Assembly: GCA_944350065.1 (NCBI GenBank)
Contig: CALVOD010000044.1
Location: 1-9,819 of the forward strand
Direction: 5' to 3'
Length of the DNA stretch: 9,819 nt
From: an uncultured Clostridia bacterium
GTDB taxonomy: Bacteria > Bacillota > Clostridia > Christensenellales > DTU072
Numbering within the stretch: position 1 is the stretch's first letter; the number at the start of each line of letters is the position of its first letter. The notes below the pieces were generated by a model that saw only the letters and a program-made list of their open reading frames with translations, was not told where the DNA came from and ran no database searches. Shown here in pieces: positions 1-7,501 of the stretch. The position numbers and the translations under genes were made by a program.

Positions 1-2
1 AA

Positions 3-3000
3 GAGCTCGGTATAAGCGCGGGCAACACTTACTACGCGCTCGCGGCACGCGACTTCCGCATCGATAAAATACTTCTCAACGGCGAAGAAACCGACGAGAT
101 ATGCGCGGCGGGAGTTTATACGGTGACCGTTTCGATAGACGAGGGCGTCACGGAGAGCGGCAACGTATATTATTACGGTAAGCACAAGGGAACGTATACG
201 TTTACTTATACCGTGGCGAAACGCGACCTCAGCGACATCATGTCCGTAACGGGTAACGAAAAGGATTATGCGGACAGCAGCGTCAAGCTGACGGTAAGCT
301 TCGGCGAATACGACGGCAAAGTGGACCTTTCCACGCTGGTATATCATTATTATGCTGCGGACGGAAGCAGGGATTACGGCGTGTTGCCTCCCACCGACGC
401 GGGTAATTATAAGGTAACCGTAAGCATTTCTTCGGCTAATCCTTCGTTTACCGCGAGCAGGGAATTCGATTATACGGTGAAGCGCAGAAAAGCTACCGTG
501 AAGCTCGAAAGCACTTATAATTACACCTATAATCCCGACAGGGAAATAGATATAGTGCCCGACGTATCCAATAACCTTACGTCCGATTCGTACAAGATAT
601 ATTACCGTAAGCAGGGCGCGACGGTGGAGACCACCGACAAACCCGTCGAAGCGGGCGTCTACGCGGTGCGCGTGGAAATAATCCATACCAATTACACCGG
701 TTCCGCCACGGCGACGCTGAATATAGCCAAAGCCGATCTCGAAGTGGCGGACGTGCCGGTACTCGACAAGCTGTCCTACGGCGTGAAACTCGGTTCCGCG
801 GGAATCAACGGCGGCAGAGTCACTTCCAATCTGACGGGCGCCGTGGTAAGCGGTAAATTCGTATTCGTCGATCCCGACAACGCCTCGCTTCCCGTCGGAA
901 GCAATACGGTGAGTTTGAGGTTTATTCCCGACAACTCTAACTATAACGACGTATATATTTCGGCGATAATAGTCATAGAGAAGGCGCACGCCGCGCTCGA
1001 AGACCTTTCGCTCACGGCGGTATACAACGGCAAAGCGCAGTACCCCACCTTCAAAACCGATCTTAAGCTGAAATATACTTTCACGCAGAACGGTTATAAC
1101 GTGGACAGCGCGGTAAGCGCTGGCGAATATGTGGTGACGGTAGTGGTGGACGACAGCAACTACGAAGGCTCCAAGCAGGTGACCTTCACCATCAAGAGAG
1201 CGTCGCTTATCGTAAAAGAATCGGTAATGCCGACGGCGGGCTCGGTAGAATACGGCAGGTCGCTCGGCAACAGTTATATCGGCGGCGGCAAGATGGTATA
1301 TCTTAAGGGCGGCTCCGCAATAGCGGGAAGCTATTCCTTCCTTAATGCGGATACCGTGCTCGGCGACGTGGGCATATACAAAGACGTGCGTTTCGCGTTC
1401 GTTCCCTCCGATACGTTGAATTACGAAGTTTACGTGGGAACGCTTACCGTCGAAGTCACCAAAGCGACCGCGACTATAGCGGTAAGCTGCAACGAATTCA
1501 CTTTCGGCGCGACTGCGGACGAGATCATCAACTCGCTTAAATTCGCCACTACTCCCGCGAATATGCAGGTGTTGCACGACGCGCAATTCGAAACCGGGGT
1601 GCGCGTGCCGCGCGTAGGCACTTACGAATTCACCGCAACGATAAGCGATAAAAACTATCAAGGTACTTTGCGTTTCGCGATATACGTGAACAAGAAGGCG
1701 ATAGATATCGACTTTTACCGCGATACCAACGTCGTAGACAGATATTCTTACACTTACGGCAACACGTCTCCCGCAATGCCGAGAATAATCATCGATACCC
1801 TCGTGGACGTGGACGAGCTCAATTATGCGGAAATACAGGGCATGATACTCTGTCAGTATTTCACTGCCGACGATACGCAAGGGGCTGTTCCTTCGGTGGT
1901 ACCGCCTTCGTCGGTGGGCGACTACTACGTCACCGCGGTGCTCAATCATCCCGACTATTATATCGACGAGGATTCGGCGAGGATTTCCTACAGCGTGACG
2001 AGGGCGACGGTAAGCTCGATTACTTTCGATCCCGATTTGCTTTCCAACCAGATCTACGGCTCGGTAAGCGTGCCCGTCGTGGTGACTTCGCCCGCAGGCG
2101 TAGGCGTGCGCGTGGAATTCCCCGGCTACGAGACCATGCCGCTTTCGGCAGGTAACTACAGCATTAAAGCGGTGATCGACGATCCCAACTATTTCTCGAC
2201 CGAATTGTCGGCGATGTTCCGTATCAATCCGAAAGAGATAAGTATAGAGAATATCAAAGCGCAGAATAAGGCTTACGACGGACTGCCCAACATAACCGTG
2301 ACGGGCGAGCTCAACGGCGTGATGGTGGGGGACGAGGTCATACTTAACCTCACCGCAACGACGGCGGGCGGTAAGTCCGAGATAGGCACTTATGCCGTAG
2401 TCATCACTTCGTGGACTCTGAGCGGTCTGCACGCCGCGAACTACAAAGTTTACGAGCCGGTTTACAGCCTTACCGCAAAGATTTCGACCAACGTCATCAC
2501 CGACAAGGCAACCGGTTCGTATATCACCGCTCCGGGCGGCTTCAGTTCCAACATAACGGTTTCGTTCTCGGAAGTGTACGACACCGTCAACGAGAGCAAT
2601 TTCTTCACCAAACTGTTCGGACAGAAAGCCACCGTGCAGGTGATTGAGATCAAGGAGAACGGATTCGATACCGTGCTCAGCGGAAAAGTCAAATTCTACG
2701 CCAAAATACCCGACGAATACCTCAACAGTCAGAACCTCGTCGTGGAAGGACTCGGCAACCTTGCGAGCGTGACCGATTTCTCGCGGGAAGGCAATTACAT
2801 AACTTTCTACGCCGATTCGTCGGGCGAAATAGTGTTCTATACCAACGATTTCCCGTACTGGATAATCATAGTGATAGGCGCGGTGATCATAATAATACTG
2901 GGCGTGGTGGTTATCTTCATAACCGTGCCGATGCGTAAACGCAAACACGTCAACGCCGGCGCCCGCAAGATATACAAATGGAGCGAAAACCGCGGCAGTC

Positions 3001-3068
3001 TCGAGGAGCGTTATTCGAGAGAACTCAAAGCGCAGCGGGAAGCGAAGAAACGCAGATGGAGAATTTAA
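3..3068 (+). CDS. Tail-anchored surface protein with tandem MBG/YDG-like repeats (5' end outside window)
   Basis: The reading frame is open to the left edge, so the true start lies upstream and at least 1021 residues are present. Counting from the first full codon (position 3), residues about 73-828 form nine tandem beta-rich units of 71-103 residues, with part of another before them. Each unit ends in an alternating hydrophobic strand and a short basic linker (AKRD, VKRRKA, IAKAD, IEKAH, IKRAS, VTKAT, VNKKA, VTRAT, INPKE), and most carry a G-x-Y-x-V-x-V strand followed by an N-Y pair, as in MBG domains. The last unit (about 744-828) has the AYDG, GD and AANYKV signatures of a YDG domain. A juxtamembrane beta-rich region (829-952) precedes one transmembrane helix (953-976) and a 45-residue strongly basic cytoplasmic tail. 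There is no LPXTG signal. The likely role is an extended cell-surface stalk or adhesin; the ligand is unknown. It is the first visible gene of a tight four-gene operon. Confidence 0.9.
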   Translation, partial: ELGISAGNTYYALAARDFRIDKILLNGEETDEICAAGVYTVTVSIDEGVTESGNVYYYGKHKGTYTFTYTVAKRDLSDIMSVTGNEKDYADSSVKLTVSFGEYDGKVDLSTLVYHYYAADGSRDYGVLPPTDAGNYKVTVSISSANPSFTASREFDYTVKRRKATVKLESTYNYTYNPDREIDIVPDVSNNLTSDSYKIYYRKQGATVETTDKPVEAGVYAVRVEIIHTNYTGSATATLNIAKADLEVADVPVLDKLSYGVKLGSAGINGGRVTSNLTGAVVSGKFVFVDPDNASLPVGSNTVSLRFIPDNSNYNDVYISAIIVIEKAHAALEDLSLTAVYNGKAQYPTFKTDLKLKYTFTQNGYNVDSAVSAGEYVVTVVVDDSNYEGSKQVTFTIKRASLIVKESVMPTAGSVEYGRSLGNSYIGGGKMVYLKGGSAIAGSYSFLNADTVLGDVGIYKDVRFAFVPSDTLNYEVYVGTLTVEVTKATATIAVSCNEFTFGATADEIINSLKFATTPANMQVLHDAQFETGVRVPRVGTYEFTATISDKNYQGTLRFAIYVNKKAIDIDFYRDTNVVDRYSYTYGNTSPAMPRIIIDTLVDVDELNYAEIQGMILCQYFTADDTQGAVPSVVPPSSVGDYYVTAVLNHPDYYIDEDSARISYSVTRATVSSITFDPDLLSNQIYGSVSVPVVVTSPAGVGVRVEFPGYETMPLSAGNYSIKAVIDDPNYFSTELSAMFRINPKEISIENIKAQNKAYDGLPNITVTGELNGVMVGDEVILNLTATTAGGKSEIGTYAVVITSWTLSGLHAANYKVYEPVYSLTAKISTNVITDKATGSYITAPGGFSSNITVSFSEVYDTVNESNFFTKLFGQKATVQVIEIKENGFDTVLSGKVKFYAKIPDEYLNSQNLVVEGLGNLASVTDFSREGNYITFYADSSGEIVFYTNDFPYWIIIVIGAVIIIILGVVVIFITVPMRKRKHVNAGARKIYKWSENRGSLEERYSRELKAQREAKKRRWRI
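219..2483 (+). repeat. Nine protein-level tandem beta-sandwich repeats
   Basis: Unit boundaries, placed at the basic linkers, fall at codons starting at 219, 480, 729, 981, 1194, 1461, 1692, 2001 and 2232. The last unit ends near 2483. Units are 71 to 103 residues long. They are clearly related at protein level but diverged at DNA level: I see no long identical DNA repeats. This argues for old duplications rather than recent expansion. The ninth unit is of YDG type; the others resemble MBG domains. Confidence 0.75.
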
Positions 3069-4990
3069 AAGAAAAGCGCGCGCGCGCCCGCATAGCGTTC
3101 GCGGCGTGCGCGTGTATAATTTTAATAGTTTTCGTATGCGCGGCGACGTTTTTGTCGGAAGGGCATAGCGGAGCGTACGCGGGTAACGACACCTCGATAG
3201 GGGTTGGCGGCGGCGACCTCGAAATAAGCGACGTAACCTCTTACGCGCAGGGCGCGGGCGGGTTCAACGGCGCCACCGCGGGTATTACCCTTAAAATCAG
3301 CGCGCCCGCTTCCGTCACCGGTATATATATCGCTTACGACGTGGACGCCGCGGGTAACGTGGACGACGCCATTTACGGAAGCGACGACTGGTTTTGGGCA
3401 ATAAAAGGCGACGACATTGAGGATTCCGAGATTCCGTATATGAAAGTTACCGGCGAGGGCAGCGTTTCGCGCGAGGACGAAGGCTCGTTTTTCGACGCGG
3501 AATGGACGGCGATAACCGTTTCCGACGGAAAGAAGACGATGCAGGTCACCGTGCATATAAACGGCGAGCTCAACGTGTTGTGCACTCTTGACGGCGAGGA
3601 TCCGATGTACGCCAATTTCATCGTGAGCGGAGTGGACTGGATGCCGCCCGCAGTGCAGGCGGACAAGTTCGGCAATCTCGTGGAAGGATACCGCACCCCG
3701 ACGGGCGACGGCGGCTACGTTTTTAAAGCGAAAACGACTTTTACCGACAGATTCACGACAAGCGAATTCGGCACGGGATACAGCGGCATATTCTACGTAG
3801 CGGTATTCTATACGGACGCGGCGCTGTCGGACGACGAGGGCGCGGACGGTGTGCAGTCCGACTGGAACGTCGTCAAGGAACACACGATAACGAGCGCCGT
3901 TCAACTGTCGTACGTGCTCGAATTCGATATAGTTGAGGACGGATATTACTATTATTACGCGCTCGACCGCGTAGGAAATATGTCGGTTGGTGCGCTGTTT
4001 GCCGATAAAGTCGTGATTAAAGTGGACGATCGCTTCACCGTGGACGCCACGGTCGGAGGGGTTACCTCGAAAATGAACGTGCAGGAATATATGATCCAAT
4101 ACGGAGCGGATATAGAAAACAACAAGGACAAGGTCAATACGGCTTTGTACGAAAAGGTTTCCGCTGCGTATGGCACGCTGATGCTGGCGTTTATGTCGTC
4201 CGACCCCGATATAAGCGAACTGTATTTTGCCTTCATCGATAACGAGCTGAGAGAATTCACGCAGGGATATAAGAACGGCGCGCAGTATGTGGTGGAAGTC
4301 TTGAACGACGACCTTCTTTTCGGAGAAGTGAACGTGTTGAATTTCAATTCCGACAGCGTCAAGGCTTTGGGGGGCGACGTCGTCAAGATACAGATAACGG
4401 TAGCGCGTTTCGAAAGAGATTTCGACTCCGGTAACGCCGCCGCGGCTTCGGGAATAGAGGACGCGCGCTACGTTTACCGACTGTCGTATAAACTTACGGT
4501 AAACGACGTGTTGTCTACTGTTCCCGCAAGCGCTATAATAGTGGACATATCGGTGCCCGAGCGCGTGACGGATATAGCTTTCGTCACCGGCTCCGCAGGC
4601 AATTATACCGCGGGTAAATTTATTTACGGCTCGTCGTGGGTGCGTTTCGAAACCTCTCTCAATAACGCCGATTACTTTTTCGTGACGGCTGAGACGGACC
4701 CCGACGGCGCGGGAGATAAACTTATGCCCCTCTGGATAACGCTCGGCGTGCTCGGCGGAGCGGCGGTTATCGCCGCCGTGACGGTAGGAATACTTTTCGC
4801 GGTAGGCAAGCTGCCCGTGAAAAAAGCCGCCGCAGCTTCCGAAGAAAGCGCTTCCGATTGCGGAAAAGGCGCGCCCGCAAGCGCCGAGACGAAAAACGCA
4901 GAATCCGACAAACGCGATTCGGCTTCCGGTCCGAGCGCGAAAGACGCGGCTAAACCTTCGAATAAGAGTAAGAAGAAAAAGAGGAAATAA
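3056..4990 (+). CDS. Secreted, C-terminally membrane-anchored surface protein with Lys-rich tail
   Basis: The ATG at 3056 (644 residues) is preferred over the in-frame ATG at 2978, because only the later start puts a signal peptide at the N terminus: a basic n-region, a hydrophobic core at about 13-33, and an AYA cleavage site after residue 42. The first 13 bases overlap the end of the upstream gene, suggesting translational coupling; the ribosome binding site is weak. The exported part (about 43-555) is acidic and beta-rich. A five-tyrosine run followed by ALDRVGN (302-308) resembles the closing strand of bacterial Ig-like domains (D-x-x-G-N). A transmembrane helix at about 556-584 is followed by a 60-residue low-complexity tail rich in Ala, Ser and Lys that ends in KSKKKKRK. 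No catalytic motif or sortase signal is seen. It is probably a partner of the repeat protein upstream and the two membrane proteins downstream. I do not recognise the family. Confidence 0.88.
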   Translation: MENLKEKRARARIAFAACACIILIVFVCAATFLSEGHSGAYAGNDTSIGVGGGDLEISDVTSYAQGAGGFNGATAGITLKISAPASVTGIYIAYDVDAAGNVDDAIYGSDDWFWAIKGDDIEDSEIPYMKVTGEGSVSREDEGSFFDAEWTAITVSDGKKTMQVTVHINGELNVLCTLDGEDPMYANFIVSGVDWMPPAVQADKFGNLVEGYRTPTGDGGYVFKAKTTFTDRFTTSEFGTGYSGIFYVAVFYTDAALSDDEGADGVQSDWNVVKEHTITSAVQLSYVLEFDIVEDGYYYYYALDRVGNMSVGALFADKVVIKVDDRFTVDATVGGVTSKMNVQEYMIQYGADIENNKDKVNTALYEKVSAAYGTLMLAFMSSDPDISELYFAFIDNELREFTQGYKNGAQYVVEVLNDDLLFGEVNVLNFNSDSVKALGGDVVKIQITVARFERDFDSGNAAAASGIEDARYVYRLSYKLTVNDVLSTVPASAIIVDISVPERVTDIAFVTGSAGNYTAGKFIYGSSWVRFETSLNNADYFFVTAETDPDGAGDKLMPLWITLGVLGGAAVIAAVTVGILFAVGKLPVKKAAAASEESASDCGKGAPASAETKNAESDKRDSASGPSAKDAAKPSNKSKKKKRK

Positions 4991-5839
4991 ATGCAGTATT
5001 TCAAAAAAACAATGGAATATCTTTTCGTGCTCGAAAAGGGGAAACGCTTCCTTACGATCTTTCTCCTTTTCCTGCCGGTAGGATTCGTGGCGGCTTTCGC
5101 CGCGCCTAACGCGGTAGTCTTCAAGTGGCTTAGTAATTTCACCGTGGGAGATACCGATTTCTGGCACGCATGGTGTCTCAACGGAAACCTTAACCGGGAC
5201 GTCACTCTGGGCGGCTTGTGCGTAGCGGTGGTTTTCATTATGTTCTTTTTCTCAGTGATCTCCACCGTCGTCGCGCGCAGTATGCGCGTGGGTGTTTTCA
5301 AGCTCAGCGGTATATTCCGCGAGTTCAACGAAAACTTCTTCCCCGTCATGGCGGCAACGCTTATGTACGGCGCCATTACCATCGTCATCAAGGCTTTGAT
5401 GACGGCGCTTTTCGTTATGTTCCAGACCTTCGAGGACGTCGTCGTCGCCGCGCTGTTCAGCTGCGTCGTTGGTATACTTTCCTTCTTTTTGTTATGCTTT
5501 ATGGCGACGATCGGGGTACTGTATCTGCCGTTTATGGTTTTCAACGGCTTGCGTTCCTTTCACGCCTTCACCGCTTCGGCAAGCAAAATTACAGGTAAGT
5601 TGCAAGTCAAAATGTTTTTCGCGGTGACTCTCCCCGTGCTGGTGTGCGTGGGTACAGGCGTTGCGGTAGGCGCCGCGCGTAACGTCATCGCTTCCGTCGT
5701 GGTAGAAACCGTCACGTATACGTTGATCTTTACTTATATCGTCACGCTCACATTCGTTTCTTATTACGAGATACTCGGACTTAAACGCGAGGATTACCCG
5801 AGAGAATATTTCTACTACAAACCTAAAAGGAGGAGCTGA
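4991..5839 (+). CDS. Six-helix integral membrane protein A of the surface operon
   Basis: The start ATG directly follows the TAA of the upstream gene; AGAGGA at 4980-4985 serves as ribosome binding site. The 282-residue product has six predicted transmembrane segments, at about 20-38, 70-95, 117-140, 150-183, 207-229 and 235-258. Basic residues lie in the N terminus, in the 96-116 and 184-206 loops and in the C-terminal tail, so both ends should be cytoplasmic. The cytoplasmic loop before helix 5 (around residues 184-206) loosely resembles the loop seen in GPDPase_memb/DUF975-like six-helix families, but this is a weak resemblance from memory. No transport ATPase, catalytic motif or known channel signature is visible. 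The next gene encodes a protein of the same length class and layout, so the two may form a heteromer. A role in export, assembly or sensing for the two surface proteins is inference from the operon only. Confidence 0.9.
   Translation: MQYFKKTMEYLFVLEKGKRFLTIFLLFLPVGFVAAFAAPNAVVFKWLSNFTVGDTDFWHAWCLNGNLNRDVTLGGLCVAVVFIMFFFSVISTVVARSMRVGVFKLSGIFREFNENFFPVMAATLMYGAITIVIKALMTALFVMFQTFEDVVVAALFSCVVGILSFFLLCFMATIGVLYLPFMVFNGLRSFHAFTASASKITGKLQVKMFFAVTLPVLVCVGTGVAVGAARNVIASVVVETVTYTLIFTYIVTLTFVSYYEILGLKREDYPREYFYYKPKRRS
5827..5835 (+). promoter_or_regulatory. Ribosome binding site AAGGAGGAG
   Basis: AAGGAGGAG lies three bases before the ATG at 5839 and inside the last codons of the preceding gene. 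It is a near-perfect anti-Shine-Dalgarno match. Together with the TGATG stop/start overlap it fixes the start of the second six-helix protein and implies coupled translation. Confidence 0.8.
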
Positions 5840-6732
5840 TGAATACTCGCCACGCACTTTCTTTGACAATATCCAATATAGGTCTCATCGCTAAAGTCTT
5901 CCTCTATTCGACCGTGCTCATTCTCATCGGCGTCGCTGTGATAGTTTCCGTCACCGACCCAATCCTCGAAGCGCTCGACGCGGATATCGATCTCGCGGAC
6001 GAAATAAGAGAGGACTTCGATAATTTCTACGCCGGTAACCGCGAAGCGGGCGAAGCCCTCGGCGCGGGATTGAAAACTTTCTTCAGTCAGAATTCCGCCG
6101 AAATTGCGCGTGCCGTAGCCATGTACGTCGTTATCTTCGTGCTTTTGAGGCTTGGAGTAAGTTTCGCGCTCGTGCCCGCGGCGTACGTGCTGTATAATAA
6201 AATGTCTTCCAATTTCAATTCGGGCTTCGTCAACGCCATGATCGCCATGGCGGGTAAAGGCGCGCTTTTCGCCCTTACTTATACAGTTATCACCGTCCCG
6301 ATCGACATTGCCGTCTTTATCGGCTGCTATTTCCTTGCCGCCTGGCTTTTCAACGCCTTGAATATTATAGGCTTCTTAATAGCGGTGCTCGTTGCCATCG
6401 CCGTTTATGCGCTGCGCATAAGCGTTTTCGGCAGATGGATTCCGCTCACAATTTGCGAGAATATGAAATTCGCGGATTCCTGTAAAGCCTTCTTCGGCGA
6501 TTTCAGATTTTCGGCGGTGAAAGAAGTCTATCCCTCCTTTCTCGCCATGCTCGTCACCGTATTCGGTATCGTCGCCGCTACCGCAGTCTATACGGTAGGC
6601 GTCGTCCCGATTGTAATCATGCCGGCGGCTTTCGTAGGATATAACTGCATCAACCTCGTAGCTTATTTCAACGAGACCAAACGCAAATATTATATCGACG
6701 AACGCATCGTGTCACCCTTCATCCGCACTTAA
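5839..6732 (+). CDS. Six-helix integral membrane protein B of the surface operon
   Basis: The start ATG overlaps the preceding TGA by one base (TGATG) behind a strong AAGGAGGAG. The product has 297 residues and six predicted transmembrane segments, at about 20-38, 90-117, 141-163, 172-193, 231-253 and 255-275. The layout is the same as in the preceding protein: a cytoplasmic N terminus, one sizeable outside loop (39-89, here acidic), two cytoplasmic loops (118-140 and 194-230) and a short basic C-terminal tail with tyrosines (KRKYY). The second cytoplasmic loop (ENMKFADSCKAFF region) sits where the neighbour has its NGLRSFHAF region. This supports paralogy, although sequence identity by eye is low. 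No enzymatic or ATP-binding motif is present. It is the last gene before the terminator. Function unknown; a paired membrane component working with the two surface proteins is the simplest reading. Confidence 0.9.
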   Translation: MNTRHALSLTISNIGLIAKVFLYSTVLILIGVAVIVSVTDPILEALDADIDLADEIREDFDNFYAGNREAGEALGAGLKTFFSQNSAEIARAVAMYVVIFVLLRLGVSFALVPAAYVLYNKMSSNFNSGFVNAMIAMAGKGALFALTYTVITVPIDIAVFIGCYFLAAWLFNALNIIGFLIAVLVAIAVYALRISVFGRWIPLTICENMKFADSCKAFFGDFRFSAVKEVYPSFLAMLVTVFGIVAATAVYTVGVVPIVIMPAAFVGYNCINLVAYFNETKRKYYIDERIVSPFIRT

Positions 6733-6766
6733 CGAGAAGGGGAAACTAACTTAGTGGGTATCTCTC

Positions 6767-6796
6767 ACGGGCGCGCTTCGCGCGCCCGTATTTTTA
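6767..6796 (+). terminator. Rho-independent terminator of the surface operon
   Basis: A perfect GC-rich stem (6767-6776 pairing with 6780-6789, loop TTC; or nine pairs with a CTTCG loop) is followed by TATTTTTA. It lies 34 bases after the last stop codon. The other strand lacks a T-run, so it acts only on + strand transcription. It separates the surface operon from the phage-type module. Confidence 0.93.
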
Positions 6797-6892
6797 TGCC
6801 TTTCAGCTTTGAGTTTTCGCCGTTTTAAGCCTTTTTCGCGACCTAATTCCGATTTACCGCCTTTTCTGTACCGTTTTTCGGACATTTGGAAA

Positions 6893-6913
6893 GGGCGAAA
6901 ATTTTATTCGCCC
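6893..6913. promoter_or_regulatory. Inverted repeat upstream of the -35 box, possible operator
   Basis: GGGCGAA, a seven-base AT-only spacer, then TTCGCCC: seven perfect pairs. It ends six bases before the -35 hexamer of the phage-module promoter. No T-run follows on the + strand, so it is not a + strand terminator. Its size and place fit a dimeric regulator binding upstream of RNA polymerase, but no protein can be assigned. Apart from this repeat, the stretch 6797-6919 shows only T-rich sequence and no gene. Confidence 0.45.
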
Positions 6914-6919
6914 GCGCTG

Positions 6920-6948
6920 TTGACTTAGCATTTTGCCGATGGTATACT
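6920..6948 (+). promoter_or_regulatory. Sigma-A-type promoter of the phage packaging module
   Basis: TTGACT at 6920-6925 and TATACT at 6943-6948 are separated by exactly 17 bases. Each hexamer differs from consensus at one position. Transcription should start near 6955, leaving a leader of about 46 bases before the ATG at 7001. This is the only convincing + strand promoter in the window and would drive all + strand genes of the right block. Confidence 0.85.
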
Positions 6949-6958
6949 GTGAACAAGA

Positions 6959-6972
6959 CGAACAAATGTTCG
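6959..6972. promoter_or_regulatory. LexA (SOS) operator, Bacillus type
   Basis: CGAACAAATGTTCG has perfect six-base arms (CGAACA/TGTTCG) around AA. It matches the established Gram-positive LexA/DinR box CGAAC-N4-GTTCG at every fixed position. It begins about five bases after the expected transcription start and ten bases after the -10 box, where bound LexA would block initiation. Predicted regulation: repressed in normal growth, induced after DNA damage. Confidence 0.85.
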
Positions 6973-7000
6973 CATTTTACATCTGCAGAAGGGAGGAAAT

Positions 7001-7501
7001 ATGTTATCTTCGAAGTTAGCGGCGACGTTACTGTACGCTTATCCCGCTTTACCTAATCTTATATCCGTTTATAAGAAAAAACTCAAATATCTGTACAGCT
7101 ACGAATGCAATTCGCGCGAGATCGCGGCTAACGTCATTTACGCGAAGATATTCCGCACAAGCGACACGCTCGAAAACCTTGTCGCCCTCAGAAACGCCAT
7201 GACTTCCGCTTTAGGCTTTCTTTCGAAGGAGCAGCGCGCGGTCATAGAAGGCGTGTATTTCAAGGGTATCAATAAAGACAAACTCGCCGAAAATATCGGC
7301 GTCTCACGCTCGCTTTTACGCTCGCGCAGAAATTCCGCTCTCAATAAACTGCGCAGTTACATAGAAATTTTCGGGTTCACCGAGCAGAAGATAATAGAAG
7401 TTTTCGACGACGAAGCGTTATTCATAGACTGCGCGGAAAAGGTGGCGGAAGCCTATGCGCTGTCGCGTAATTTCCGTAAAGGAGGCAACGGCGGTGAGTA
7501 A
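7001..7501 (+). CDS. Sigma-70 region 4-like HTH regulator of the phage module
   Basis: The start ATG follows GGGAGG at 6991-6996 (spacing four). The product has 166 residues. Residues about 74-121 form a sigma-70 region 4-type helix-turn-helix: an LSKEQR lead-in, then NKDKLAENIGVSRSLLRSRR as the DNA-binding helices, then a basic helix. Nothing resembling sigma regions 1-3 is present, so it is not a full sigma factor. The N-terminal 70 residues are helical and unrecognised. Its position, first gene after the promoter and directly before a small-terminase-like gene, is that of RinA/ArpU-type late-gene activators of temperate phages and recalls the sigma-like Xpf of PBSX. It is probably a transcription activator of late genes. 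An alternative is that its HTH serves as the DNA-recognition half of a split small terminase. The predicted LexA operator lies in its 5' leader. Confidence 0.8.
   Translation: MLSSKLAATLLYAYPALPNLISVYKKKLKYLYSYECNSREIAANVIYAKIFRTSDTLENLVALRNAMTSALGFLSKEQRAVIEGVYFKGINKDKLAENIGVSRSLLRSRRNSALNKLRSYIEIFGFTEQKIIEVFDDEALFIDCAEKVAEAYALSRNFRKGGNGGE
7478..7485 (+). promoter_or_regulatory. Ribosome binding site AAAGGAGG setting a GTG start
   Basis: AAAGGAGG lies eight bases before the GTG at 7494. This ideal spacing selects GTG 7494 over the upstream in-frame ATG at 7455, which has no such site and lies well inside the preceding gene. Confidence 0.85.

Noticed and set aside
219..2483. Possible CRISPR or recent DNA tandem repeat in the large surface gene
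   Set aside because: The periodicity exists only at protein level, with variable unit length and no identical short DNA repeats.
2978..3055. Longer start for the second surface protein
   Set aside because: It would overlap the preceding gene by 91 bases, bury the signal peptide 26 residues inside, and has no better ribosome binding site.
3122..5167. A 681-codon open frame on the minus strand
   Set aside because: It lies antisense to a well-supported surface protein gene with signal peptide, membrane anchor and good operon spacing. Its product is rich in His, Arg and Val with no domain, and its openness follows from the codon usage of the + strand gene.
4672..5544. A 290-codon minus-strand open frame with a hydrophobic stretch
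   Set aside because: It spans the junction of two real + strand genes antisense, with a Thr/Lys/Ser-rich composition typical of a shadow frame.
6754..6828. Short GTG-initiated frame of 24 codons after an AAGGGG sequence
   Set aside because: It runs straight through the terminator hairpin and T-run, so most transcripts would end inside it, and the peptide has no notable features.
6797..6919. Possible attachment site or tRNA gene at the border of the phage-type block
   Set aside because: No tRNA cloverleaf or integrase is visible, and the second copy of any attachment repeat would lie outside the window, so it cannot be supported.
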